NCBI GenBank assembly: GCA_003553565.1
Contig: PWER01000185.1
Span: forward strand, 1 to 46,575
Reading direction: 5' to 3'
From: Nitriliruptoria bacterium
GTDB taxonomy: Bacteria > Actinomycetota > Nitriliruptoria > Euzebyales > Egibacteraceae
DNA: 46,575 bases
In this document: positions 7,427 through 16,006 of the stretch, piece after piece
Position numbering within the stretch: position 1 is the first letter of the stretch
How the letters are laid out: each line of letters starts with the position of its first letter
Notes under the pieces: model-generated
Database searches by the model: none
The model's input: only the letters and a program-made list of their open reading frames with translations
Told to the model about the DNA's origin: nothing
Program-made: the position numbers and the translations under genes

Positions 7427-8167
7427 ATGGCAGAGCTGAAGATCGAAGGTCTCACCGCGGAGATCGAGGGCACCCAGATCCTCAAGGGCGTGGACCTCAC
7501 GATCCGCCAGGGCGAGACGCACGCCCTCATGGGCCCCAACGGCTCGGGCAAGTCCCCCCTGTCCTCGGCGATCATGGGCCACCCCGCCTACGAGGTCACC
7601 GGCGGCTCGGTGACCCTGGACGGTGAGGACGTCCTCGACAAGGACCCCGACGAGCGAGCAGCCCTCGGGCTGTTCCTCGCGATGCAGTACCCCACCGAGA
7701 TCCCGGGCGTGAGCCTGACCAACTTCCTGCGCACCGCGGTCAACACGCTGCGCGGCGAGGAGCTGCCGGTGCGGCAGTTCATGAGCGAGCTGCGCGAGCA
7801 CATGAGCGACCTCGGCATGGACGAGAAGTTCCTGCAGCGCAACGTCAACGAGGGCTTCTCGGGCGGGGAGAAGAAGCGCTTCGAGATCCTGCAGATGGCG
7901 ATGATCCAGCCGCGGATCGCGGTGCTCGACGAGACCGACTCGGGTCTGGACGTCGACGCCCTGCGGGTGGTCAGCGCCGGCGTGAACAAGCTCCGTGGGC
8001 CCGACCTCGGCGTGTTGCTGATCACCCACTACAGCCGGATCCTCAACTACGTGGAGCCCGACCACGTCCACGTCATGCTCGACGGTCGCATCGCCCAGTC
8101 GGGGGGCAAGGAGCTCGCCGACGATCTCGAGGAGAGCGGCTACGAGCAGTTCCGCGTGAGCGCCTAG
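7427..8167 (+). CDS. sufC: SufC, ABC-type ATPase of the SUF complex (Walker A carries GKSP)
   Basis: 246 residues, normal length. It has [19 protein letters not shown] (Walker A region), a Q-loop in [13 protein letters not shown], the signature [14 protein letters not shown], Walker B with [12 protein letters not shown] and the H-loop [10 protein letters not shown]. SufC hydrolyses ATP and drives the conformational change of SufBD. One residue is odd: the Thr that normally follows GKS is Pro44 (codon CCC, 7556-7558, inside a run of six C). All other ATPase motifs are intact, so the gene looks functional or the base may be a sequencing error. ATG 7427 follows GAGGAG at 7413-7418. An 11-bp hairpin lies 9 bases after the stop. 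Confidence 0.95.
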   Translation: MAELKIEGLTAEIEGTQILKGVDLTIRQGETHALMGPNGSGKSPLSSAIMGHPAYEVTGGSVTLDGEDVLDKDPDERAALGLFLAMQYPTEIPGVSLTNFLRTAVNTLRGEELPVRQFMSELREHMSDLGMDEKFLQRNVNEGFSGGEKKRFEILQMAMIQPRIAVLDETDSGLDVDALRVVSAGVNKLRGPDLGVLLITHYSRILNYVEPDHVHVMLDGRIAQSGGKELADDLEESGYEQFRVSA

Positions 8168-8175
8168 CCTCCGCC

Positions 8176-8205
8176 GGCGGGGTGGGGCACGGTTCCCACC
8201 TCGCC
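8176..8205 (+). terminator. 11-bp hairpin just after sufC (attenuator or partial terminator)
   Basis: 5' arm 8176-8186 (GGCGGGGTGGG) pairs with 8195-8205 (CCCACCTCGCC) through 11 pairs including one G-T, with an 8-base loop. It starts 9 bases after the sufC stop and precedes a TACGAT -10 for sufS. There is no T-tract, so termination would be partial or protein-dependent. Confidence 0.5.
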
Positions 8206-8222
8206 AGCACGGGCGGCGCACC

Positions 8223-8228
8223 TACGAT
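8223..8228 (+). promoter_or_regulatory. Candidate internal -10 (TACGAT) before sufS
   Basis: TACGAT, identical to the -10 before the GGDEF gene, sits 55 bases upstream of the sufS start and directly behind the sufC hairpin. It could transcribe sufS-sufU-sufT separately from sufRBDC. Confidence 0.4.
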
Positions 8229-8283
8229 GGGACCGGGTCGGTCGCACCGCTCGGCCGGTCCCACAGCAGACCAGGAGGCCGCG

Positions 8284-9516
8284 ATGCTCGACGTCGCCAC
8301 GATCCGCAAGGACTTCCCCGTCCTTGAGCGTCAGGTGCACGGCCGCGGGCTGGTCTACCTGGACTCGGCGGCCTCCTCGCAGGTGCCGCGTCAGGTCATG
8401 GACGCCTGCGAGCACGCCGACGCCGAGCACCGCGCCAACGTCCACCGGGGCGTGCACGCCCTGGCCGAGGAGACCACCGAGGCCTACGAGGGAGCGCGCC
8501 TGCGCATCGCCGAGTTCGTCGGCGCCGACCCGCGGGGCGTGGTGTTCACCAAGAACGCCACCGAGGCGTTCAACATCATCGCGCACAGCTACGCCCGTGA
8601 GCGCCTCGGCGAGGGCGACATCCTGCTGTCCACGGTGATGGAGCATCACGCGAACCTGGTGCCCTGGCAGCAGGCGCAGCAGGCGGCGGGCTTCGAGCTG
8701 CGCTACGTGCCGCTGACCCCCGAGGGCCACCTCGACCGGGAGGCGTTCGATGCGATCGTGGCGACTGGCCGCGTGAAGCTGCTGACCGTGACCGCGATGA
8801 GCAACGTGCTGGGCACCATCAACCCGGTCGCGGAGCTCGCTGCCGCGGTGCGTGCCGCCAACGAGGACGCTGTGGTGGTGGTCGACGGCGCCCAGAGCGT
8901 GCCGCACCTGCCCACCGACCTGCGCGCGCTCGACGCCGACTTCCTGTGCTTCTCCGGCCACAAGATGCTGGGGCCCACCGGGATCGGCTGCCTGGTCGGC
9001 GACCCCGAGCTGCTCGACGCGATGCCCCCGTTCCTGACCGGCGGGGAGATGATCCTCGACGTGACGCTCGAGGGCGCGGTCTTCAACGAGGTGCCCTACA
9101 AGTTCGAGGCCGGGACGCCGCCCTACGTGCAGGCCATCGGCCTGGGCCGTGCGGTGGACTACCTCCAGGGGCTGGGCATGGATGCGGTGCGCGACCACGA
9201 GATCGCGCTGCTGGAGACCGCGCTGCCCGCCCTTCGCGAGATCGACGGGCTGACCGTCCACGGTCCCAGCGACCCGCGCCAGCGGGGCGCCGCGGTGAGC
9301 TTCGCGGTCCAGGGACTGCACCCCCACGACCTCGGCACGGTCATGGATCGCGAGGGCGTGGCGGTGCGCGCGGGGCACCACTGCGCCAAGCCGCTGCTGC
9401 GGTCGCTCGGGACCGCCGCGACCACCCGCGCCTCGTTCTACCTCTACAACACGCCGGAGGAGGTCACCTCGCTGGTCGAGGCCATCGAGGCCACCCGACG
9501 CTTCTTCCGGGTCTGA
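8284..9516 (+). CDS. sufS: SufS, PLP-dependent cysteine desulfurase
   Basis: 410 residues. The PLP lysine is K227 in CFSGHKMLGPTG. The catalytic persulfide cysteine is C367 in RAGHHCAKPLL. VYLDSAASSQVP near the N-terminus and VVVVDGAQSVPHLP (the cofactor aspartate) are also class-typical. It converts cysteine to alanine and passes the sulfane sulfur to SufU, whose gene follows 23 bases later. ATG 8284 is chosen because AGGAGG at 8272-8277 precedes it; the open frame starts 34 codons earlier in sequence that instead holds a promoter-like element and hairpin. PLP may come from the pdxS/pdxT genes further along the window. Confidence 0.96.
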   Translation: MLDVATIRKDFPVLERQVHGRGLVYLDSAASSQVPRQVMDACEHADAEHRANVHRGVHALAEETTEAYEGARLRIAEFVGADPRGVVFTKNATEAFNIIAHSYARERLGEGDILLSTVMEHHANLVPWQQAQQAAGFELRYVPLTPEGHLDREAFDAIVATGRVKLLTVTAMSNVLGTINPVAELAAAVRAANEDAVVVVDGAQSVPHLPTDLRALDADFLCFSGHKMLGPTGIGCLVGDPELLDAMPPFLTGGEMILDVTLEGAVFNEVPYKFEAGTPPYVQAIGLGRAVDYLQGLGMDAVRDHEIALLETALPALREIDGLTVHGPSDPRQRGAAVSFAVQGLHPHDLGTVMDREGVAVRAGHHCAKPLLRSLGTAATTRASFYLYNTPEEVTSLVEAIEATRRFFRV

Positions 9517-9539
9517 ACGGCGCCAGGAGGCCAGCTGCG

Positions 9540-10001
9540 ATGTCGCTCGAGGACCTGTACATGGAGATCATCCTCGACCACTACCGCAACGCGCGGAACC
9601 GGTCGAGCGAGCTCCCCGACCACGATGTCCACGTCCACCACTCGAACCCGCTGTGCGGCGACGAGCTGGACCTGCGGGTCCGCGTGCGCGACGAGAGCAT
9701 CGACGGCATCGCCTTCGACGGCGACGGCTGCTCGATCTCGATCGCGAGCGCGTCGGTGATGTCCGAGGTCGTCAAGCAGCGCGGCCTCGACGACGCCGAG
9801 GACCTCGTCGAGGCCTTCCGCCGCATGATGCACGGCGAGGGCGTGTTCCGCGAGGAGGACCTCGGCGATGGCGCGGTGTTCGAGGGCGTGGCCAAGTTCC
9901 CCGTGCGCGTCAAGTGCGCACTGCTCGGCTGGATGGCCCTCAAGGACGCGCTGACCACCCACAAGGAGGGTCGCGTGCAGCACTCGGTCACCCACGACTG
10001 A
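9540..10001 (+). CDS. sufU: SufU, zinc-dependent sulfur-transfer partner of SufS
   Basis: 153 residues. The ligand set matches SufU: NPLCGDEL (C39, D41), DGDGCSISIAS (C64) and VKCALLGW (C126), which in known SufU proteins bind zinc and accept the persulfide from SufS. Unlike IscU scaffolds, SufU is a sulfur relay. The about 18-residue stretch between the second and third cysteine regions typical of SufU relative to IscU appears present (FRRMMHGEGVFREEDLGD area). AGGAGG at 9525-9530 sets the ATG at 9540. No sufE is found, consistent with a SufS/SufU pair. Confidence 0.95.
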   Translation: MSLEDLYMEIILDHYRNARNRSSELPDHDVHVHHSNPLCGDELDLRVRVRDESIDGIAFDGDGCSISIASASVMSEVVKQRGLDDAEDLVEAFRRMMHGEGVFREEDLGDGAVFEGVAKFPVRVKCALLGWMALKDALTTHKEGRVQHSVTHD

Positions 10002-10047
10002 CCGCTGCCCGCCCCAGGCTGCCGACCGGGGCCCGCGACCCGCCGAC

Positions 10048-10065
10048 CGGGCCGGGCTCGGCCCG
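10048..10065 (+). other. Short hairpin between sufU and sufT
   Basis: CGGGCCG (10048-10054) and CGGCCCG (10059-10065) pair with a GGCT loop, in the 95-base gap between sufU and sufT. At this GC content a 7-bp stem alone is weak evidence; it gains interest because other long suf gaps also hold hairpins. Confidence 0.35.
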
Positions 10066-10096
10066 CCCACCGACCGCAGCGAACCGGAGGATGACC

Positions 10097-10501
10097 GTGA
10101 GCGACGCTGACACGATGCACGGCTGGCCCAGCGAGGAGCAGCAGAGCGAGGGATCGTTCTTCGACGATCTGCCGCTCGAGGACGACGGCATGCCCAGCCG
10201 GGACGCCATGTTCGAGACCCTCAAGGCCGTCATGGACCCCGAGATCGGCATCAACATCGTCGACCTGGGCCTCGTGTACTACCTCGAGAAGGCCGACGGC
10301 CACGTCGATGTGACCATGACGCTGACCTCCATGGGCTGCCCCCTCACCGAGCTCATCCAGCAGCAGGTCGAGCTCGTCCTGACGCGCCTGCCCGGGGTCG
10401 ACCACGCCGAGGTGCAGTTCACCTTCACCCCGCCGTGGTCCACCGACATGATCTCCGACGACGCCCGCGAGGAGCTGCGGGCGATGGGCTTCATGCTCTG
10501 A
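10097..10501 (+). CDS. sufT: SufT-like MIP18/DUF59 family Fe-S maturation protein
   Basis: 134 residues. The DUF59/MIP18 core is clear: VMDPEIGINIVDLGLVY, then a strand region, and TLTSMGCPLTELI, which carries the conserved cysteine. Such proteins help deliver Fe-S clusters to targets; in actinobacteria and staphylococci the suf-linked form is called SufT. The acidic N-terminal 35 residues are outside the domain. Start choice: CGGAGG at 10085-10090 directly touches an ATG at 10091, leaving no spacer, whereas GTG 10097 is 6 bases away and in frame, so I prefer 10097. A 118-base gap, with GCGCGC arms at 10544 and 10559, follows before the MoeZ gene. Confidence 0.88.
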   Translation: MSDADTMHGWPSEEQQSEGSFFDDLPLEDDGMPSRDAMFETLKAVMDPEIGINIVDLGLVYYLEKADGHVDVTMTLTSMGCPLTELIQQQVELVLTRLPGVDHAEVQFTFTPPWSTDMISDDAREELRAMGFML

Positions 10502-10619
10502 CCGGTCCCACCGGCGAACCACCGTTTCCACGGGGCGTGGCGTGCGCGCCTGTCCCGTGCGCGCTGCACTGTCGCGCGACCCCCTGCCGCACCACCGCCA
10601 CCGCCGAGGAGAGCCCCCC

Positions 10620-11789
<1,170 letters not shown>

Positions 11790-11854
11790 GCCCTCGGTCG
11801 GTGGGTCGGGTCCCTCCCGTCCCAGGCAGGTGCCGGCGCGTCACAGCGCCGCAG

Positions 11855-11860
11855 TACGAT
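11855..11860 (+). promoter_or_regulatory. -10 element (TACGAT) of the GGDEF gene, probably leaderless
   Basis: TACGAT ends 8 bases before the ATG at 11869, and there is no Shine-Dalgarno sequence between, so transcription would start at or beside the first codon. No clear -35. Confidence 0.5.
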
Positions 11861-11868
11861 CACGCCTC

Positions 11869-13194
11869 ATGAGCGGTGTCCGTCCTCGTGCCTTCGCGGT
11901 GTTGGCCTGTGCCGTGGTTGCGGTGGCGCTCGCGGCCGCTGCGCTGCTCGCCTCGCTCGACGCCTCCGCGCTCGCGCGCCCAGAGGTGTGGCTGCTGGTG
12001 GCCGGGCTGCTGGCCACCGAGCTGTTCGCGGCACGGCGACTGCCGGTCAGCCGACGCTCGACGCTGACCAGCGCAGCGGTGTGGGCCTACGCGGGGCTGC
12101 TGGTGGCCGGGCCGCTGCCTGGCATGCTGCTCCATGCCCTCGGGGCGGCGGCCAACGGCCTGGTGCGTCGGCTGGACCCCTGGCGACTGCTGTTCAACCT
12201 CGGCCAGCTGCCGCTGTCGCTGCTGGTCGGGTCGCTGGTGATGGTGGCGCTGGGGGTGCTGCCGCTGCTGGGCGCACCGGAGGCTCCACCGCTTGAGCCA
12301 GCCGCGCTGCCCGCTGTCCTCGTCGGGCTCGGCGTGGCCTACGCCTGCAACCAGGCCCTCATGGTGGTCGGCCTCGCCGTGCGGAGCGGAGCGAGCCTTC
12401 GATCCGTGGCGCGCGAGACGGTGGGATCCCAGCCGCTGCCGGTGCTGGGCATGCTGCTGTCCTCACCGCTGGTGGCGCTGGTGGTGGCCGAGACGCCGCA
12501 CCTCATGCCGCTGCTGCTGGTGCCCGCGGTGGGTCTGCTGCGCCTGGTCCGCACGCTGCGCACCCGCGAGCACGAGGCGCGCCACGACCACCTGACCGGC
12601 CTGGTGAACCGCTCGCACGTCGAGGAGGTCCTCACCGAGGTGACCCGGGACGGTCAGGAGCCAGCGGCGGTGCTGGTGGCCGACCTCGACGGGTTCAAGG
12701 ACATCAACGACACGCTGGGCCATCACGCCGGCGACCAGGTGCTGCGGATCATCGGCCACAGGCTGCGCTCCGCCCTGCGAGACGAGGACGTGGTGGCACG
12801 GCTGGGCGGCGACGAGTTCGCGGTGGTGGTGCGCGGCCAGGACGCCGTGGCCCACACCAAGCGGTGGGTGGGCCGCGTCCTGGGGCGGGTGGCCGAGCCG
12901 GTGACGGTGGGCGGCACGCCGGTGCGGGTGTCGGCCAGCGTGGGCGTCGCGCTGCATCCCCGCGACGGTGACGAGCCCGCCAAGCTCCTGCGCGTGGCCG
13001 ACTACCGCATGTACCTGCGCAAGCGCGCCGCGCCTGACGAGGAGCCCGCCGACGAGGCCGCGCCCCCGAAGCCGTCGGAGGCACCGGACGGGACGCGCGC
13101 GTCCGCCGAGGCGCCATCGACCTCCACGCCCAGCCGCGGGGCAGGCGACCGGCCCGGCGACCGACGTCGATCGGCGCGCCCCTCCCCGAGCTGA
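11869..13194 (+). CDS. Membrane-anchored GGDEF diguanylate cyclase
   Basis: 441 residues. Residues about 8-235 hold some six to seven hydrophobic segments forming a membrane sensor domain that I do not match to a named MASE family. The GGDEF domain (about 245-390) starts with HDHLTGLVNRSH and has VADLDGFKDINDTLGHHAGD and an intact GGDEF at 313-317. The inhibitory I-site RDED (304-307) is exactly five residues upstream. So it probably makes cyclic-di-GMP at the membrane with product inhibition. The last about 50 residues are a Pro/Ser/Asp-rich tail. No EAL or PilZ partner is seen nearby. It ends 20 bases from the convergent CNNM gene with no clear terminator. Confidence 0.9.
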   Translation: MSGVRPRAFAVLACAVVAVALAAAALLASLDASALARPEVWLLVAGLLATELFAARRLPVSRRSTLTSAAVWAYAGLLVAGPLPGMLLHALGAAANGLVRRLDPWRLLFNLGQLPLSLLVGSLVMVALGVLPLLGAPEAPPLEPAALPAVLVGLGVAYACNQALMVVGLAVRSGASLRSVARETVGSQPLPVLGMLLSSPLVALVVAETPHLMPLLLVPAVGLLRLVRTLRTREHEARHDHLTGLVNRSHVEEVLTEVTRDGQEPAAVLVADLDGFKDINDTLGHHAGDQVLRIIGHRLRSALRDEDVVARLGGDEFAVVVRGQDAVAHTKRWVGRVLGRVAEPVTVGGTPVRVSASVGVALHPRDGDEPAKLLRVADYRMYLRKRAAPDEEPADEAAPPKPSEAPDGTRASAEAPSTSTPSRGAGDRPGDRRRSARPSPS

Positions 13195-13214
13195 CGCGCC
13201 TGGGGGCCTGACCT

Positions 13215-14495
13215 TCAGCGCCGCACCGCGATCTCCACCACCCGCGGTCCCTCCACCTGTGCCGCCTCGATGCGTGCGCCGGCCACTTCGACGCTCTCGC
13301 CCTCGGCGGGCAGGTGGCCCAGCTGGGCGATCAGGAAGCCCGCCACCGTCTCGTGCTCGCCGGGCGGGAGCTCGACGCCGGTGCGGGCCGCGAGCTCGTC
13401 GGGGCGCAGCGAGCCCGGCAGCCGCACCGCATCCGGTCCCTCCTGGACCGCAGCAGCGCCGACATCGCTCTCGTCCTCGAACTCGCCGATGATCTCCTCG
13501 AGCAGGTCCTCGAGCGTGACCAGACCGGTCACCGAGCCGTACTCGTCGACCACCAGCGCCACGTGCTGCCCCTCGTCGCGCATCTGGCGCAGCAGCCCCT
13601 CGGCGTCGCGGGGCTCGGGGACCAGCAGGGCCGGGCGCGCCAGTGCACCCGCGTGGACCGCGCCGCGGTCCGCCTCGGGCACGGCCAGGAGGTCCTTGAC
13701 GTGCAGCACGCCCACGAGGGCGTCGAGGTCGCCGCGATGCACCGGGAGCCGCGAGCGGCCGGTGGCGCAGGCGACGCGCTCGATGGCCTCGACGTCGGCG
13801 TCGGCGTGCACCGCCACGATGTCGGGTCGGGGGACCATGGCCGCCTCGGCGTCGAGCTCGCTGACCGCCAGGGACCGGTCCAGCAGCTGGCGCTCGTCAG
13901 CGGAGAGCGTGCCGCGAGCAGCCGACTCGGCGACGAGCTGACGCAGCGCCCGCGGATCATGGACGATGATCCGCTCGCCGACCGGTTGAACCCCGAGCGC
14001 GCGGACCACGCCGTTGGCTGCGAGGTTGAGCAGCGTGATGAACGGGCGGAGCGCCACCGTGAAGGCGCGGAAGGGCACCGCCAGCACCAGCGCCGCCCGC
14101 TCGGGGCCGGCGATCGCCCAGGTCTTGGGTGCCATCTCGCCCACGACCATGTGCAGGAACACCACGATCGCCAGCGCGAGCGCGAACGCCAGGGCGCCGC
14201 GCACCGCCACGGGCACGCCCGCCAGGCCCAGCGCCTCTGCCAGCGCGCTAGCCACCGCCGGTTCGGCGATCGCGCCGAGCCCCAGCGAGGCCAGGGTGAT
14301 GCCGAGCTGGGCGCCGGCCAGCATCAGCGACAGCTCGCGCACGCCGGCGAGCGCCGCACGCGCCCCGCGGCGACCCTGGGCGGCGAGCTCCTCCAGGCGC
14401 GAGCGCCGCGCCGCCACCAGCGCGAACTCCGCGGCCACGAAGAAGGCGTTGGCCGCTAGCAGCGCCATCGCCCCGGCCAGCGCCGGCCCGCTCAC
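13215..14495 (-). CDS. CNNM/CorC-type membrane protein with DUF21, CBS pair and CorC_HlyC domains (downstream copy)
   Basis: 426 residues. The N-terminal DUF21 part (about 1-190) is hydrophobic with LAGAQLGITLASLGLGAIAE and VVGEMAPKTWAIA, the family's landmark strings. Two CBS motifs follow (about 205-330), including PVHRGDLDALVGVLHVKDLL and VVDEYGSVTGLVTLEDLLEE. The C-terminal CorC_HlyC domain (about 340-425) contains the GEHETVAGFLIAQLGHLP string. CNNM/CorC proteins are tied to Mg2+/Co2+ efflux or homeostasis; the transported ion here is not proven. GTG 14495 overlaps the upstream paralogue's stop by 3 bases (GTGA), so the two are co-translated and may form a heterodimer. Confidence 0.9.
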   Translation of the reverse strand: MSGPALAGAMALLAANAFFVAAEFALVAARRSRLEELAAQGRRGARAALAGVRELSLMLAGAQLGITLASLGLGAIAEPAVASALAEALGLAGVPVAVRGALAFALALAIVVFLHMVVGEMAPKTWAIAGPERAALVLAVPFRAFTVALRPFITLLNLAANGVVRALGVQPVGERIIVHDPRALRQLVAESAARGTLSADERQLLDRSLAVSELDAEAAMVPRPDIVAVHADADVEAIERVACATGRSRLPVHRGDLDALVGVLHVKDLLAVPEADRGAVHAGALARPALLVPEPRDAEGLLRQMRDEGQHVALVVDEYGSVTGLVTLEDLLEEIIGEFEDESDVGAAAVQEGPDAVRLPGSLRPDELAARTGVELPPGEHETVAGFLIAQLGHLPAEGESVEVAGARIEAAQVEGPRVVEIAVRR

Positions 14496-15790
14496 CGTTG
14501 CGCCTCCGCCAGCCAGACGCGACCCACGGCGTGCCCGTCGACGCGCACCACCCGCACCGTCACGCCGTCCACCTCGACGACGTCGCCGGGGGCCGGCACG
14601 CGGCCGAGTGCGTCCATCACCAGCCCGCTGACGGTCTCGTAGTCGCCCTCGGGCAGGGTGACGCCCGTGTCGCGCTGCACCTCGTCGGGCCGCCACGAGC
14701 CCGGCACGAGGAACGCGCCGCCGGGCTGAGCCACCACGCGGGGCTCCTCGGGGTCGTGCTCGTCGCGGATCTCGCCGACGAGCTCCTCGACCCCGTCCTC
14801 CAGCGAGATGATCCCTGCGGTGGCCCCGTGCTCGTCCACCACCAGCGCCAGCGGCGACTGCCCTCGGCGCAGCTCGGCCATGAGCGCCTCCAGGCCGGTC
14901 GACTCGGGCACGACCACCGGCGCAGAGGTCAGCGTGCGCACCGAGACGGCCGCGCGCTCGGCGACCGGGACGCACAGCACGTCCTTGACCTGGACCACCC
15001 CGAGCACGTCGTCGAGCCCGCCGGCGCCCACCACCGGGAACCGGCTGTGGCCCGTGGCGACCGCCAGCTGCTGGAGCGTCGCACAGGAGCTGTCCGCCGA
15101 GACCGTGCGGACCTGCGGTGCGGGAACCATCGCCGCTGCGGTCCGACGCTCGCGGAAGGCCAGCGCACGGCCGAGGAGCTCGGCCTGTCCCTCGGTGAGC
15201 GCTCCCGACTGCTCGGACTCCCCGACGATCCGCGCGAGCTCGGCGGGCTCCACCCCCGGCTCGGGCTCGTCGGCCGGCTCGACCCCGACGCGGCGCAGCA
15301 GCGCGTTCGCCGACCCGTCGAACAATCGGATCACCGGGCTGGCCACCGCGAGATAGCCGCGCAGGCCCCCGGCCACGCCCAGCGCGAAGCGCTCCGGTTG
15401 GGCGATGCCGAGGTTCTTGGGCGCGAGCTCGCCGAACACCATCTGCACGGCGGTGGACAGCACGAGCCCCGTGCCCACGGCGAGTGCCACGCTGGTTCCC
15501 GGCGGGATCGGCGCCGCCGCCAGGGGCCCTGCCAGCAGGCCGCGGAACAGGGGCTCGGCGATCGCGCCGACCAGCAGGCTGGTCAGGGTGATGCCCAGCT
15601 GGGCTCCCGAGAGCATGAACGACAGGCGCCGGTGGACCGCCAGCGCCGACCCGGCACGGCGGTCCCCGCGCTCGGCGGCGTCGGCCAGCGCTGTGCGGTC
15701 AGCGGCCACGAACGCGAACTCGCCCAGCACGAACCAGCCGTTGGCCACGATGAGCAGGACCACGGCGATGGCCGCCAGCACGGGATCCAT
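14492..15790 (-). CDS. CNNM/CorC-type membrane protein (upstream copy)
   Basis: 432 residues with the same order as its neighbour: DUF21 membrane part (LSGAQLGITLTSLLVGAIAE, VFGELAPKNLGIA), two CBS motifs (HSRFPVVGAGGLDDVLGVVQVKD and VVDEHGATAGIISLEDGVEE), and a CorC_HlyC domain (EGDYETVSGLVMDALGRVP). Side-by-side paralogues like this are common in actinobacteria. ATG 15790 (MDPVLAAIAVVLLIVANGWF) begins at the expected first membrane helix. The open frame runs 200 codons further upstream into intergenic DNA that has no homology. It is divergent from the M23 peptidase gene. Confidence 0.9.
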   Translation of the reverse strand: MDPVLAAIAVVLLIVANGWFVLGEFAFVAADRTALADAAERGDRRAGSALAVHRRLSFMLSGAQLGITLTSLLVGAIAEPLFRGLLAGPLAAAPIPPGTSVALAVGTGLVLSTAVQMVFGELAPKNLGIAQPERFALGVAGGLRGYLAVASPVIRLFDGSANALLRRVGVEPADEPEPGVEPAELARIVGESEQSGALTEGQAELLGRALAFRERRTAAAMVPAPQVRTVSADSSCATLQQLAVATGHSRFPVVGAGGLDDVLGVVQVKDVLCVPVAERAAVSVRTLTSAPVVVPESTGLEALMAELRRGQSPLALVVDEHGATAGIISLEDGVEELVGEIRDEHDPEEPRVVAQPGGAFLVPGSWRPDEVQRDTGVTLPEGDYETVSGLVMDALGRVPAPGDVVEVDGVTVRVVRVDGHAVGRVWLAEAQR

Positions 15791-15859
15791 CAGCGCGCCG
15801 CCAGCGGTGCGGGGCTCGAGCGCAGCACGCGGGAAGTGTGCCACGCGGCCTCCGGCCGC

Positions 15860-15865
15860 TACCCT
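15860..15865 (+). promoter_or_regulatory. Candidate -10 (TACCCT) for the M23 peptidase gene
   Basis: TACCCT fits TAnnnT and is the only such hexamer on the + strand that I noticed in the 216-base divergent gap. It would leave a leader of about 140 bases that includes the 9-bp repeats. Confidence 0.25.
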
Positions 15866-15957
15866 CCGGCGCGTCCTGCGCGCACCCGGCTGGCGGGCCC
15901 GACGCTGGGCCTGCGTGGGCGCGGTGGGCGCAGCGCGGGCCTGGCAGAGCCAGCACT

Positions 15958-15993
15958 GCGGGCAACGCGGGCAACGCGGGCAACGCGGGCAAC
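15958..15993 (+). repeat. Four perfect 9-bp tandem repeats upstream of the M23 gene
   Basis: GCGGGCAAC repeated four times without a mismatch (15958, 15967, 15976, 15985), ending 13 bases before the GTG at 16007. It occupies the place where the ribosome site and leader should be. The copy number could vary by slippage and alter expression. Confidence 0.85.
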
Positions 15994-16006
15994 GTAACCG
16001 GGAGTC

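Noticed and set aside
15906-15995. Antisense peptide with repeated CPRCPRCPRC, resembling a metal-binding protein
   Set aside because: It is the translation of the 9-bp DNA repeat in an intergenic region; the real minus-strand gene starts at 15790.
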